Below are positions 24,020 to 32,485 of a DNA stretch of 64,000 nucleotides, piece by piece. A program made the position numbers and the translations under genes. A model generated the notes under the pieces. That model saw only the letters and a program-made list of their open reading frames with translations, was not told the DNA's origin and made no database searches. Positions within the stretch are counted from its first letter, which is position 1. Every line of letters starts with the position of its first letter. Source of the DNA: Micromonospora sp. HNM0581 (lineage in GTDB: Bacteria > Actinomycetota > Actinomycetes > Mycobacteriales > Micromonosporaceae); assembly GCF_012726175.1 (NCBI RefSeq), contig NZ_JAASAD010000008.1:164649-228648 (forward strand). Direction: 5' to 3'.

Positions 24020-25410
24020 CGGCGCAGCAACCGTCCCGCCCGCTCGCGTAGCACCGCGACGGCGTCGCCCGCTTTGGCGGCCACCTTCGCCGCCTTCGGA
24101 TCGGTGACACCTTCAGCCCAGTCACCGTTGTGGGCCTCGACGGGCTTGCCTCTGATGGTGGCGCGTACCGCCAGCGGCTGTACGAGCCAGCGACCTCCGT
24201 CCCAGCGGAGCAGTCCGAGGCAGCACGACGAGGCGGCGACAAGTGCGGGCGTGAGCGGACCCGCCGCCGGCAGCCGGTCGACGGCGATCGGAAGCTGCTG
24301 GCCGTCGCACTCGATGGTGAGTCCGTCGGCGGTCCTCACCGTATAGCCCTCCAACAGCACCGGCTCGGCGATCGCGGTCGGGTGCCGGTCCAGCGGCGCG
24401 GTCGCCGCCGCGGTCGCCGCAGCGAGCAGCAGTCGGGCGGTCACGAACGGGTCAGCCGGCTCACCGACACGAGCCTGACCGTCGAGCCACCGCAGGTCGG
24501 CACCGTGCAGTGGCAGGTCGGTCAGGGCGAGCACCCGCCGTTGCGCCAGCGCGGCCAGCAGAGCCGGGTGAGCCTGCAACAGTCGCCACACCGCCGGCCC
24601 GGTGATCGTGGCGACCTTCGCGGCGGCCACCGCCGTGCGGACCAGACGGGCCGGTCGTCCGCCGGCTGGTTCGAAGACACCGTGCACCTGCACCTGGACG
24701 GACGTGCCGTGCTCGTGGATGTCCACCCCGAGCGGAAGCAGACGGCCGGAGACCGCCTCGACGTCGTCGGCCGGGCCGGACCAGTCCTGGGCGAGAAGCA
24801 CGGCCCGTGACCACAGATCGGCCCAGCGGCGGATCGGTACCTGTGGCATCCCGACCACCGGGAGACTGGCCCGCAGTTCGGCGGCTAAGCCGTCGAGCAG
24901 CACCGCGAGTCGGCGGTGCGACGGCTCGGCGAGGGCTGCCTCGACCGGTGCCCCGACGGCCGACAGCAGGTCGTGGTCGGCGTTTCGCCAACCGGCCACG
25001 GCCGTCTCGTGCAGCCAGGCCCGTGCCGCACCGCGAGGGGCGGACACTTCGGCCGGCCCGCCCACCGATGCCCGCCACGGTGCCCGGTCGCGTCCGACGG
25101 CGGTGTCGAACTGACCGAGTAGCGCATCGTGGGCTGCGCCGAGCAGGGCCGACCGGGCACCGGCCAGGCTGACGAGGTGCTCCTGGCTGAACGATCCGGC
25201 GGTGACCCTGCCCGCCGCCTCGGACACCCGGTCGTGCAGCGGGGTACCGGCGACGGCACCGGCCAGGGCGGCCAGCGCGTCGGCGGCGTCGTCACCGACC
25301 CGCGCGAATCCACCGACGAGAGCGTGGTCGAAGGCGGCGACGACCGCGTCGGCCTCGGCCAGCCCGGTCGGGACCCGCTGGTGCAGCTGCGTCAACTGGC
25401 TGCCCAACAT
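24016..25410 (-). CDS. Unknown protein of the MoxR/VWA operon
   Basis: 464 residues, not recognised. It has no signal peptide or membrane helix and is rich in Ala and Leu. The first 200 residues look all-helical. The C-terminal half alternates strands and helices (ATITGPAVWRLLQAHPALL, LDRHPTAIAEPVLLEGYTVR, GDWAEGVTDPKAAKVAAKAG). The ATG at 25410 overlaps the SWIM gene's stop and its stop overlaps the VWA start. Its fixed position between SWIM and VWA genes suggests a structural or adaptor subunit of the same system. Confidence 0.6.
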   Translation of the reverse strand: MLGSQLTQLHQRVPTGLAEADAVVAAFDHALVGGFARVGDDAADALAALAGAVAGTPLHDRVSEAAGRVTAGSFSQEHLVSLAGARSALLGAAHDALLGQFDTAVGRDRAPWRASVGGPAEVSAPRGAARAWLHETAVAGWRNADHDLLSAVGAPVEAALAEPSHRRLAVLLDGLAAELRASLPVVGMPQVPIRRWADLWSRAVLLAQDWSGPADDVEAVSGRLLPLGVDIHEHGTSVQVQVHGVFEPAGGRPARLVRTAVAAAKVATITGPAVWRLLQAHPALLAALAQRRVLALTDLPLHGADLRWLDGQARVGEPADPFVTARLLLAAATAAATAPLDRHPTAIAEPVLLEGYTVRTADGLTIECDGQQLPIAVDRLPAAGPLTPALVAASSCCLGLLRWDGGRWLVQPLAVRATIRGKPVEAHNGDWAEGVTDPKAAKVAAKAGDAVAVLRERAGRLLRR

Positions 25411-25916
25411 CAGCGGACCGCCCCGGTGGCCGGGAACCAGTGCAGCTCGGGCAGCGCGGTGGTGCTGTCCGGCAGTTCGAGATAGGCCAGGTGGCGCAGG
25501 AACCGGCTGAACACCACCGCGGCCGGGGTGGGTTCGTGTCGGGTGTCCATCCGGGCCAGCAGGTCACGTCCGCCGCGTACGTCGGGACCGGCGTCGACGC
25601 GGAGGTAGCGGGCTACCGGGTCGACGCCGTACTGGAGGACGGCCTCCTCGGCGAGTGCTTCGAGGTGCTTGCAAGGCGCACCACGCAGCCCGCCGCAGGG
25701 CCGGTTGTTGTTGGTGCTGCAGTGGTAGGCGTGGTTGCCGGCAGCCACTGACGAGACGTAGACCCGCTCGATGTCCGAGCCACTGGACACCACGCCCTGC
25801 AGCCGTCCATCGGCCAGCTCGACGAAGGGCACCTTCGCCAACCTGCGCGGCTGGGCCGGCGGCACCACCGCCAGTACGCTGCGCCGCGTCCAGGCGGCCT
25901 CGTCAGCGTCTGTCAC
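25410..25916 (-). CDS. SWIM zinc-finger protein
   Basis: 168 residues from a GTG at 25916. The zinc motif reads HCSTNNNRPCGGLRGAPCKH: a Cys, Cys, Cys-x-His series that fits the SWIM consensus (CxC...CxH) with a variant first pair. SWIM domains bind DNA or protein. It is shorter than most SWIM proteins, and the C-terminal 80 residues carry no known domain. It is the first gene of the five-gene minus-strand operon, and the 120 bases to the divergent SDR gene should contain both promoters. Confidence 0.75.
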   Translation of the reverse strand: MTDADEAAWTRRSVLAVVPPAQPRRLAKVPFVELADGRLQGVVSSGSDIERVYVSSVAAGNHAYHCSTNNNRPCGGLRGAPCKHLEALAEEAVLQYGVDPVARYLRVDAGPDVRGGRDLLARMDTRHEPTPAAVVFSRFLRHLAYLELPDSTTALPELHWFPATGAVR

Positions 25917-26036
25917 CTGTGTCCTCCCTGCCTGACGCGGGCCTGTGTGCCCGCCCGTGCTGAAGCCGCGTCGACGAATGCCGACGCCGCCATGACGGGA
26001 GGATCATGGCGGACGGTTACGACAGAAACGGTGACA

Positions 26037-26891
26037 ATGATGGGCATGGTCGATCGGAGCATGGATGGAAAGACCGTTGTTGTCACCGGCGCCAGTGGGG
26101 GTATCGGCGCCGAGGCGGCCCGCCGGTTGGCGCGCCTGGGTGCGACCGTGGCAGTGGTCGGCCGGTCGCCGGCGAAGACCGCCGCCGTGGCTCGCCAGGT
26201 CGGTGCCGAGCCGCTGGTGGCCGACTTCGCCCGGCTGTCGGAGGTACGCCGGCTCGCCGACACCCTGTTGAGCCGCCACCCCAGGATCGACGTACTGGCC
26301 AACAACGCCGGTGTCGTGCTGACCAGGCGGAGCCGTACCGAGGATGGCCACGACCTGATGTTCCAGGTCAACTACCTGGCCCCGTTTCTGCTGACCAACC
26401 TGTTGTTGGACCGGATGACCACCGTCGGGCCGGCGCGGGTCATCACCACCTCCAGCAAGGGCAACCGGTTCGGCAGGGTCGATCTCGACGACCTCGAAGG
26501 TGCCGGCAAACGATCAGAACTGGTGCGCTACGGCACGACGAAACTGCAGAACATCCTGTTCACCCGAGAACTGGCCCGCCGTACACGGGGCAGCGGGTTG
26601 ACCGCGACAGCGTTTCACCCGGGGGTGGTCGCGACCACCGGCATCAACCGGGAAGCCCCGCTCGTCGCCGCACTGGTCCGTTGTCGTCTGCTGGGTGGGC
26701 TGCGCACCCTCGACGAGGGGGCCGAGTCGCTTGTCCACCTGGCCACGATGCCTGATCCGGAGACGGCCAACGGCGGGTACTACCACCACCGCACACCGAA
26801 CGGTCCCGTCCACCGGCAGGCCAGGGACGACCGGCTGGCAATCGACCTGTGGGAACGAACGGCCGAGCTGCTCGGCGTACCGGCGGCGTGA
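26037..26891 (+). CDS. Short-chain dehydrogenase/reductase (SDR), retinol-dehydrogenase-like
   Basis: 284 residues from ATG 26037; ATG 26040, 26046 and 26061 are alternative starts and none has a strong ribosome site. The cofactor motif is TGASGGIG, then LANNAGVVLTRR, the catalytic SSKGNRFG serine region and YGTTK (YxxxK). The first turn ends with VVGRSPAKTAAVARQVG, favouring NADP(H) through the Arg after the second strand. Substrate is unknown. It stands alone between two minus-strand operons. Confidence 0.88.
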   Translation: MMGMVDRSMDGKTVVVTGASGGIGAEAARRLARLGATVAVVGRSPAKTAAVARQVGAEPLVADFARLSEVRRLADTLLSRHPRIDVLANNAGVVLTRRSRTEDGHDLMFQVNYLAPFLLTNLLLDRMTTVGPARVITTSSKGNRFGRVDLDDLEGAGKRSELVRYGTTKLQNILFTRELARRTRGSGLTATAFHPGVVATTGINREAPLVAALVRCRLLGGLRTLDEGAESLVHLATMPDPETANGGYYHHRTPNGPVHRQARDDRLAIDLWERTAELLGVPAA

Positions 26892-27086
26892 CGTCGGTGG
26901 CACGGCCGGACGGCCCGGGTGGGTTCTCGGGTGTCGAACATGCGCGACGCCGGTTGGGCGGCACCGGGCCGGGCGACGGACCGGAGTCGTTCATCATCGC
27001 AAGGGGATGGTGTGGGCGACCCGCGCGATGGCCCCGGCCGGCGTGCCGGGACCATCGGGAGCGCTGTCACGGGATGGGACCGGTGC

Positions 27087-28769
27087 TCAGCCCGCACGGA
27101 GGTCGCGTCGGCGGAAGCCGGCGACCGCCAGGGCCACCAGCGCGGTGGCAACCGCGGCGAGACCCACCAGGTTGGCTGGTTCGAGGGACGTGCTCGGATA
27201 GTTGCCGACCCACCAGAACGGCGAGAGCGCCTTGACCGCTGTGGGCAGTTGGAGGACAGATCCGAAGAACCGCTCCACCACGACGATCCCGCAGAGCACC
27301 CACGCGAGCGCGCTCGCCCGGGGAATCCAGGCGTAGAGCGCCGCGGCGAAGGCGATCAGCACGGCGATACCGAGCGCGAACGCCCCGGCACTGTTCAACA
27401 GGACCAACAGACTGGCGTCGCCACCGGAGATCGACGCGCCGATCCACAGTGGCAGAGCTCCACCGGCGACGAGCAGCACGAGCGCGCCGACCCCGGCGAC
27501 GGCCAGATGGCTGAGCAGCGATGTGGTTCTCGACACCGGCCGGGACAGGCCGAGACCCAGTCGTCCCTCATCCTCCTCGGTCTGCACGCGCAGCACCGAC
27601 GCGGTGGTGAACACCGCCACGGCGAGTGCGTTGTGCAGCATCATGATGGCCAGGAAAGCCAGGATGGGATCGTCGCCGAAGATGGTCCCGGTGAGCTCGT
27701 TCTGATCGGCGATGCGCCGCAGGGCTTCGCCGGAATCCGCGCCGAGGAACAGCCCGGCGGGGCCGAACATCGCCACACAACCCACGAGCCACCACAGCAG
27801 CGCTCCGCGCTGCTGTCGGACGACGAGCGCGATCGGGCTGGCCAGTGACGGAACCGCGTCGGCCCGTCCCGGCCTACCGGGTAGCAGGGCACCACCGAGG
27901 TCACGCCGCGAAGCCAGGACGGCCCCGACGACCAGCGCGACGAGGATCGCCAGCACGCTCAGGCCGAGTGGCCAGAGCCGCACGTCGGCGTAGGGTCTGG
28001 TCTGCTGCGCCCAGGCGATCGGGGACAGCCAGGACAGCCAGCCGCCGTGCCGCTGCTGGATGTCCCCGATGCCGCGGACCAGTACCGCGGCGGCGAGTGC
28101 CGCGAAGGCGAGCCCGGAGGCCCCGCGACTGTGCACCGTGAGCTGGCTGGTGACCGTGGTGACGGCGGCGAAGACCAGGGCCGTCAGCATCACACCGGTC
28201 AGGAGAGTGACGGTGTCCACCGCGGCGAGCTGCCCGGCACTGATCAGCAGCACGCTACCGAACAGGGCGAACGCGACGTCGGCGATCGTCACCACGAGGA
28301 ACGCCGCGACGGTCCCGGCGTGCCTGCCGACGGGCAGCGCACGGACGAGTTCGCTGCGGCCGCTCGCCTCCTCGGCGCGGGTGTTGCGGGCGATCAGCAG
28401 GATGTTCATCGTCGCCAGGAGCGCCATCAGCCACAGCGACATCTCGTTGGCGAACATCCTGCCGATGGTGTAGTCCGCTAGCCCGTAGCCCGGCCCGGCC
28501 AGCAGCGTGCCACCGGCGTTGTCGATCGACTCGGCCCGGTTCTGTCGGTCGGCGGCGGTCGGGTAGACCGCCGCGATGGCGACGACGTAGTAACCGCAGA
28601 AGGCCACCAGGGAGCCGGTCCAGACGCTCAGCCGGACCCGGTTACGGCGCAGCATGAAGCGCAGGAGGTGACCGGTACCGGCCAGAGCGGCGGTCGAAGC
28701 CGGCGTCCGGGCGGCTGCGGGACGGGTCGGGGGTGTCTGCCGAGCGACGTCAGCGGTCGGTGTGCTCAT
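27087..28769 (-). CDS. ABC-2 type exporter permease (antibiotic-exporter-like)
   Basis: 560 residues with about twelve hydrophobic helices in two six-helix halves. It begins with a Pro/Ala-rich N-terminus, then LLRFMLRRNRVRLSVWTGSL. Repeated blocks (NTRAEEASGRSELVRALPVG in the first half, TEEDEGRLGLGLSRPVSRTT in the second) are the cytosolic coupling elements of the large two-half permeases annotated as polyketide antibiotic transporters. The ATGA overlap with the ATPase gene upstream makes a two-gene exporter. It may export the peptide or polyketide made nearby or give resistance; it is 2 kb from the NRPS cluster, so this is a guess. Confidence 0.85.
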   Translation of the reverse strand: MSTPTADVARQTPPTRPAAARTPASTAALAGTGHLLRFMLRRNRVRLSVWTGSLVAFCGYYVVAIAAVYPTAADRQNRAESIDNAGGTLLAGPGYGLADYTIGRMFANEMSLWLMALLATMNILLIARNTRAEEASGRSELVRALPVGRHAGTVAAFLVVTIADVAFALFGSVLLISAGQLAAVDTVTLLTGVMLTALVFAAVTTVTSQLTVHSRGASGLAFAALAAAVLVRGIGDIQQRHGGWLSWLSPIAWAQQTRPYADVRLWPLGLSVLAILVALVVGAVLASRRDLGGALLPGRPGRADAVPSLASPIALVVRQQRGALLWWLVGCVAMFGPAGLFLGADSGEALRRIADQNELTGTIFGDDPILAFLAIMMLHNALAVAVFTTASVLRVQTEEDEGRLGLGLSRPVSRTTSLLSHLAVAGVGALVLLVAGGALPLWIGASISGGDASLLVLLNSAGAFALGIAVLIAFAAALYAWIPRASALAWVLCGIVVVERFFGSVLQLPTAVKALSPFWWVGNYPSTSLEPANLVGLAAVATALVALAVAGFRRRDLRAG

Positions 28770-29722
28770 CGGGTCACCGCCTCGACGTCCCGGTGCGCTA
28801 CAGCCGTCGGGTCTGCCCCGTAGTGCCGCATGAACAGTTCCTCAAGTGACGGTGGGGTGGCCGTGATGCCCCGGACGTCCAGCCTCGACAGCGCGGCCAG
28901 GACCGCGCTGATCTGCGCGTTGTCCACGGAAAGGTCGACCTTGGTGATCTCGTCGCCTTCCGCGGTGGTGGTGACGTCGTGGACACCGGCGAGCCCGGCG
29001 AGGACCCCCGGGTCCTCGCCGACGAGTGCGGTGACGGTGGTGCGGGTCAGGTGTCGCAGTTCGGCGAGGGTTCCGGATTCCACCGTACGACCGCTCCTGA
29101 TGATCGTGACGGTGTCGCAGACCTTCTCCACCTCGCTGAGGATGTGCGAGGAGAGAAGTACCGCCTTCCCCGCCTCCTTGGCCTGCTGGACGTGGTCGGT
29201 GAAGACCGCCTCCATCAGCGGGTCCAGGCCGGAGGTCGGTTCATCGAAGATGTAAAGCTCGGGGTCGGTGAGGAAGGCGGCCACGAGCGCCACCTTCTGT
29301 CGGTTGCCCTTCGAGTACGTCCGCGCTTTCTTGGTCGGGTCGAGCTCGAAGTGCTCCAGCAGGGCGTTCTTACGCCTTCGGCGCTCCGCCCGGTCGGAGG
29401 TGTCGTGCAGCCGGGTCAGGTAGTCGATGGCCTCGCCGCCGGTGAGGTTCGGCCACAGGCTGACATCACCGGGGACGTAGGCGAGTCGGCGGTGCAGGGC
29501 CACGGCGTCGCGCCAGGCGTCGTTGCCGAAGAGTCGGGCGGTGCCGGAGTCGCGGCGTTGCAGGCCGAGCAGCACCCGGATCGTGGTCGACTTGCCGGCG
29601 CCGTTGGGGCCGAGGAATCCGGCGATCTCACCAGGACCGACGGTCAGGTGCAGGCCGTCGAGCGCTTTGCCGGAGCCGAACGACTTGCGCAGGTCGGCGA
29701 TTTCGATGGGGTTCTCTGTCAT
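28766..29722 (-). CDS. ABC exporter ATP-binding protein
   Basis: 318 residues. Although the frame stays open to 30397, the gene starts at the ATG at 29722 (TGGGAG five bases before it). Walker A is GPNGAGKSTT, the signature region reads TYSKGNRQKVALVAA, Walker B is LYIFDEPTSGLD and the switch is LLSSHIL. The C-terminal extension (TVTALVGEDPGVLAGLAGV and later) is the usual accessory domain of drug-exporting CcmA/DrrA-like ATPases. It pairs with the overlapping permease gene. Confidence 0.9.
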   Translation of the reverse strand: MTENPIEIADLRKSFGSGKALDGLHLTVGPGEIAGFLGPNGAGKSTTIRVLLGLQRRDSGTARLFGNDAWRDAVALHRRLAYVPGDVSLWPNLTGGEAIDYLTRLHDTSDRAERRRRKNALLEHFELDPTKKARTYSKGNRQKVALVAAFLTDPELYIFDEPTSGLDPLMEAVFTDHVQQAKEAGKAVLLSSHILSEVEKVCDTVTIIRSGRTVESGTLAELRHLTRTTVTALVGEDPGVLAGLAGVHDVTTTAEGDEITKVDLSVDNAQISAVLAALSRLDVRGITATPPSLEELFMRHYGADPTAVAHRDVEAVTR

Positions 29723-29899
29723 GGTGACTCCCAGGGAGAGAGGCGGGTGCCGCGGTGGTGAACGTCGGCGGTCGTTGCGGCGTGTCGATCGTGCGGCGCG
29801 CCGGCTCGGCGAGAAGGCTCGTCGCGCCGGCACCGCTGGGGCCGAGGTGCGGGACGTGTTCACCCCGTAGCCGTTCGGACCCGTTACGTGGTCAGTATC

Positions 29900-30397
29900 C
29901 GGGGATCGCGCGCGTTTGTTGAAGGTGCGAACCGACCACAGGTATCCGGTGAGGGCCAGTCCGAGGCACCAGCCGGCGGCGGCGAGAGCGCTGCTGGCCG
30001 AGGGTTGACCGTCAGCAGTCCACGGAGCGTTTCGATGACCGGGGTGAACGGCTGGTACTCGGCGAACTGCCGGATGCCGGCCCCCATCGACTCTGCGGGT
30101 ACGAACGCGCTGCTCAGGAAGGGCGACATGATCAGCGGAACGGTGGCGATGCCGGCCGACTCCACGGTTCTCGCGAGAGACGTCCATGACCTTGAAACGA
30201 TCGACGATGCCTTTGGTCATCCCTGTTCCGTTCGGGCCGGGCAGGGAGAAGGTCGACCCTGCGGGGACATCGAGGTCGATGCCATCGAGGGCCATCTTGT
30301 CGCCGTAGCTCTTACGCAGCCCTGAGACAGGAACCGCTGAACGTCTCACTTCTCCACCGTCCTCGTTCGGACCGAAATGCAGTACGCGTGCCGTCAT
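29900..30397 (-). pseudogene. Remnant of a DrrA/DrrB-type exporter operon (internal deletions and frameshift)
   Basis: The frame begins like a DrrA ATPase (SGLRKSYGDKMALDGIDLDV) and reaches a degraded Walker A (GPNGTG where GAGKTT is expected). At about 30220 it jumps into a DrrB-permease-like segment (MTKGIVDRFKVMDVSREN). Another break leads, in a different frame, to VESAGIATVPLIMSPFLSSA and QFAEYQPFTPVIETLRGLL. A further frameshift gives LAAAGWCLGLALTGYLWSVR and FNKR, the usual DrrB C-terminus. So nearly all of the ATPase and much of the permease are lost. It lies between the intact exporter and the NRPS promoter region. Confidence 0.75.
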
Positions 30398-30608
30398 CGG
30401 GCACCCGGCGGTCCTCTCGGGTTGTTCGGCGCTGCACCCGCTGAGTAGTAAGCGTATTTGTCGCCAAAGCGGTGTCTACGTCCTGAAGCTGCCTGTAAGG
30501 GTTGTGGGGTGTAAATAGGGGTCGGAGCCGGTGCGGGGTTCCTGGCCCCTGCTGCAGGGCGTCCGCGAGTGGTGGGGCAGTGCCCCGGGAACAGGGGTGT
30601 GGGTGATA

Positions 30609-30639
30609 TTGACACGTCTTGCGAGTCGGCACTTACGAT
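30609..30639 (+). promoter_or_regulatory. Candidate promoter of the NRPS cluster
   Basis: In the 335-base gap before the MbtH gene, TTGACA at 30609-30614 and TACGAT at 30634-30639 are separated by 19 bases, slightly longer than ideal. The next bases are A/T-richer than the surroundings. No other gene or strong repeat is visible in 30398-30732. It would drive the MbtH-PaiB-LmbU-NRPS series. Confidence 0.45.
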
Positions 30640-30732
30640 GACCTGGAAATTGTTTCGGTAATCGCGAATGCCGGTTGCCGGATGCACTGTGGAATCCGAG
30701 TAGTCCCGTGACGATCCAAAGGACGGTGGCCT

Positions 30733-30948
30733 GTGAGCACGAACCCTTTCGACGACGACAGCGGCAGCTTCTACGTCCTGGTCAACGACGAGGACCAGCA
30801 CTCCCTCTGGCCGGTCTTCGCCGAGGTGCCGGCCGGCTGGCGGGTTGTTTTCGGCGCCGATGTCAAGGCCGCCTGTCTGGAGTTCGTGGAGCAGAACTGG
30901 ACCGACCTGCGCCCGCGGAGCCTCCGTGAGGCCATGGCGGCGAACTGA
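30733..30948 (+). CDS. MbtH-like protein
   Basis: 71 residues with a GTG start and AAAGGA upstream. The family signature is [19 protein letters not shown] followed by WTDLRPRSL. MbtH proteins bind and activate or solubilise NRPS adenylation domains. It is the first gene of the NRPS cluster and probably serves the six A domains encoded downstream, including the free-standing one. Confidence 0.95.
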   Translation: MSTNPFDDDSGSFYVLVNDEDQHSLWPVFAEVPAGWRVVFGADVKAACLEFVEQNWTDLRPRSLREAMAAN

Positions 30949-30981
30949 CCGTCGTCGCAGCGTGCGGAGAAGTGGAGAGCC

Positions 30982-31632
30982 ATGTTCGTGCCTCGTATGT
31001 ACCGGGAGCCGGAACCGCAGTGGATCCAGGAGCTGGTGCGGCGGAATCCTCTGGCGTTGTTGCTGACCAACGGTGACGACAGGGAGGGGCCTTTCGGCAC
31101 CCATCTGCCGGTCATCATCGAAACCGACCCGGCCGCCCAGTCTTCGCCGGACCTGACCGGCACGACGCTGCTCGGTCACATGAATCGGGCGAATCCGCAG
31201 TGGAAGGCACTGTGCGCCGGAATTCCCGCGGTGCTCAGTTTCGCCGGCCCGCACGGGTACGTCTCACCGACGCTCTACCCGTCCGTCCCCGCCGCACCGA
31301 CGTGGAACTACACGGCGGCGCAGCTGCGCGGTGTGCTCGAGCCGATCGAGTCCGAGGAGGAGACGCTGTCGGTCGTGCGGGCGACAGCGGGAGCCCTGGA
31401 AACCGAGTTCGGGAACGGCTGGGACATGACCGATTCGATGGACCACTTCCGTCGAATTCTTCCCGGGGTGGGTGCGTTTCGTTTCACGGTCACCCGGTCC
31501 GCTGCGATTTTCAAGCTCAGCCAGGAACAGAACCGCGAGACACAGGGCCGGGTTTGCCGTCACTTTCAGGAAGCAGCCGGGGGGCAGCCCGAAGTGGCGG
31601 AGTACATGAGCCGATTGACTGAGAGCAACTGA
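30982..31632 (+). CDS. PaiB-like FMN-binding protein (negative transcriptional regulator family)
   Basis: 216 residues. It starts MFVPRMYREPEPQWIQELVR, continues GTHLPVIIE, LLGHMNRANPQWKAL, LSFAGPHGYVSPTLYP and VPTWNYTAAQ-like text (APTWNYTAAQLRG). These are the hallmarks of the PaiB/Protease-synthase-regulator family, a split-barrel FMN-binding fold. The name 'transcriptional regulator' comes from Bacillus PaiB and is weakly founded; a flavin-dependent enzymatic role is equally possible. It lies between the MbtH and LmbU-like genes, so it belongs to the cluster. Confidence 0.85.
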   Translation: MFVPRMYREPEPQWIQELVRRNPLALLLTNGDDREGPFGTHLPVIIETDPAAQSSPDLTGTTLLGHMNRANPQWKALCAGIPAVLSFAGPHGYVSPTLYPSVPAAPTWNYTAAQLRGVLEPIESEEETLSVVRATAGALETEFGNGWDMTDSMDHFRRILPGVGAFRFTVTRSAAIFKLSQEQNRETQGRVCRHFQEAAGGQPEVAEYMSRLTESN

Positions 31633-31709
31633 AACGGCCGGGCGGCGGAGAATCCGACCGATCCGGTCGACGTCGCCTGCACCGTCCGACGAGGATTAGG
31701 GGGACATCG

Positions 31710-32417
31710 GTGAAGACCGTTGACGAGTGCCGGACCAGACCAGTGAGCGCCGGGGTTGCCATGCAGCACGATCTCGTGGTCTCGTTCGTCGGGAACCAGG
31801 CGACGGTACGGAAGTCGGGGATGGTCTTTCCGCAGGGCCTGTCCGAGCGGTCCTGGGAACAGATCGGGAGCAGCCTGCGCGAGCTGACGAACTCGTCGGC
31901 CTGGTGGCTTGCCGACTGGCTCATCTTCGGGGAGACCGCGTACGGATGGCGGCGGTACCGGGAGGCTATCGAACGGACCGGCCTGGACTACCAGACCCTG
32001 CGCAACTACGCCTGGGTGGCCCGACGGTTCGAGCAGGGACGCCGACGGGACACCCTCAGCTTCGCCCACCACGCCGAGCTGGCCCGCCTGGCACCGGCGG
32101 AGCAGGACTACTGGCTACGCAAGGCGGAGCAGCAGAAGTGGTCGCGTAACGAGCTCCGTAAGGCGGTTCGGGCCAGTCTGACCGAGCGCGGTGCCACCGC
32201 CGCCTCGGCGGTCGACGGTGGCCGTCAGAGTCAGCGTGTCGCACAGCTGGACGAGGTGGGCGGCACCGAGAAGCACCAGGCATCCACCACAAAGATCATC
32301 ATTGAACTGTCCGCGAGTCAACTCGACTGCTACTCGAAGTTGGCCGCCGCCTGCGGTCTCTCCGTCGACGAATGGGCCACCCGAGTCCTCGACGCCGTTG
32401 ACCGGCGCGTCGCCTGA
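31710..32417 (+). CDS. LmbU-family transcriptional regulator
   Basis: 235 residues from a GTG at 31710 (GGGGG upstream); an ATG at 31761 is also possible. Characteristic parts are KSGMVFPQGLSERSWEQIG, SSAWWLADWLIFGETAYG, YQTLRNYAWVARRFE, FAHHAELARLAPAEQDYWL and the DNA-binding helix region WSRNELRKAVRA. This is the LmbU family of pathway activators known from the lincomycin and hormaomycin clusters. The C-terminal extension (IIIELSASQLDCYSKLAAAC) is an extra ribbon-helix-like segment. It probably activates the NRPS operon. Confidence 0.88.
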   Translation: MKTVDECRTRPVSAGVAMQHDLVVSFVGNQATVRKSGMVFPQGLSERSWEQIGSSLRELTNSSAWWLADWLIFGETAYGWRRYREAIERTGLDYQTLRNYAWVARRFEQGRRRDTLSFAHHAELARLAPAEQDYWLRKAEQQKWSRNELRKAVRASLTERGATAASAVDGGRQSQRVAQLDEVGGTEKHQASTTKIIIELSASQLDCYSKLAAACGLSVDEWATRVLDAVDRRVA

Positions 32418-32485
32418 CGACGCCGTACGCCCCTCGTGGTGGTCCGGCGACCAGGCCCGGCCACTCGTCACATCGGAGTAGGTCC

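Noticed and set aside
28766..30397. Single 543-residue ABC ATPase with a long N-terminal extension
   Set aside because: The extension is a broken second ATPase and permease in the same frame. The real gene begins at 29722 with a good ribosome site.
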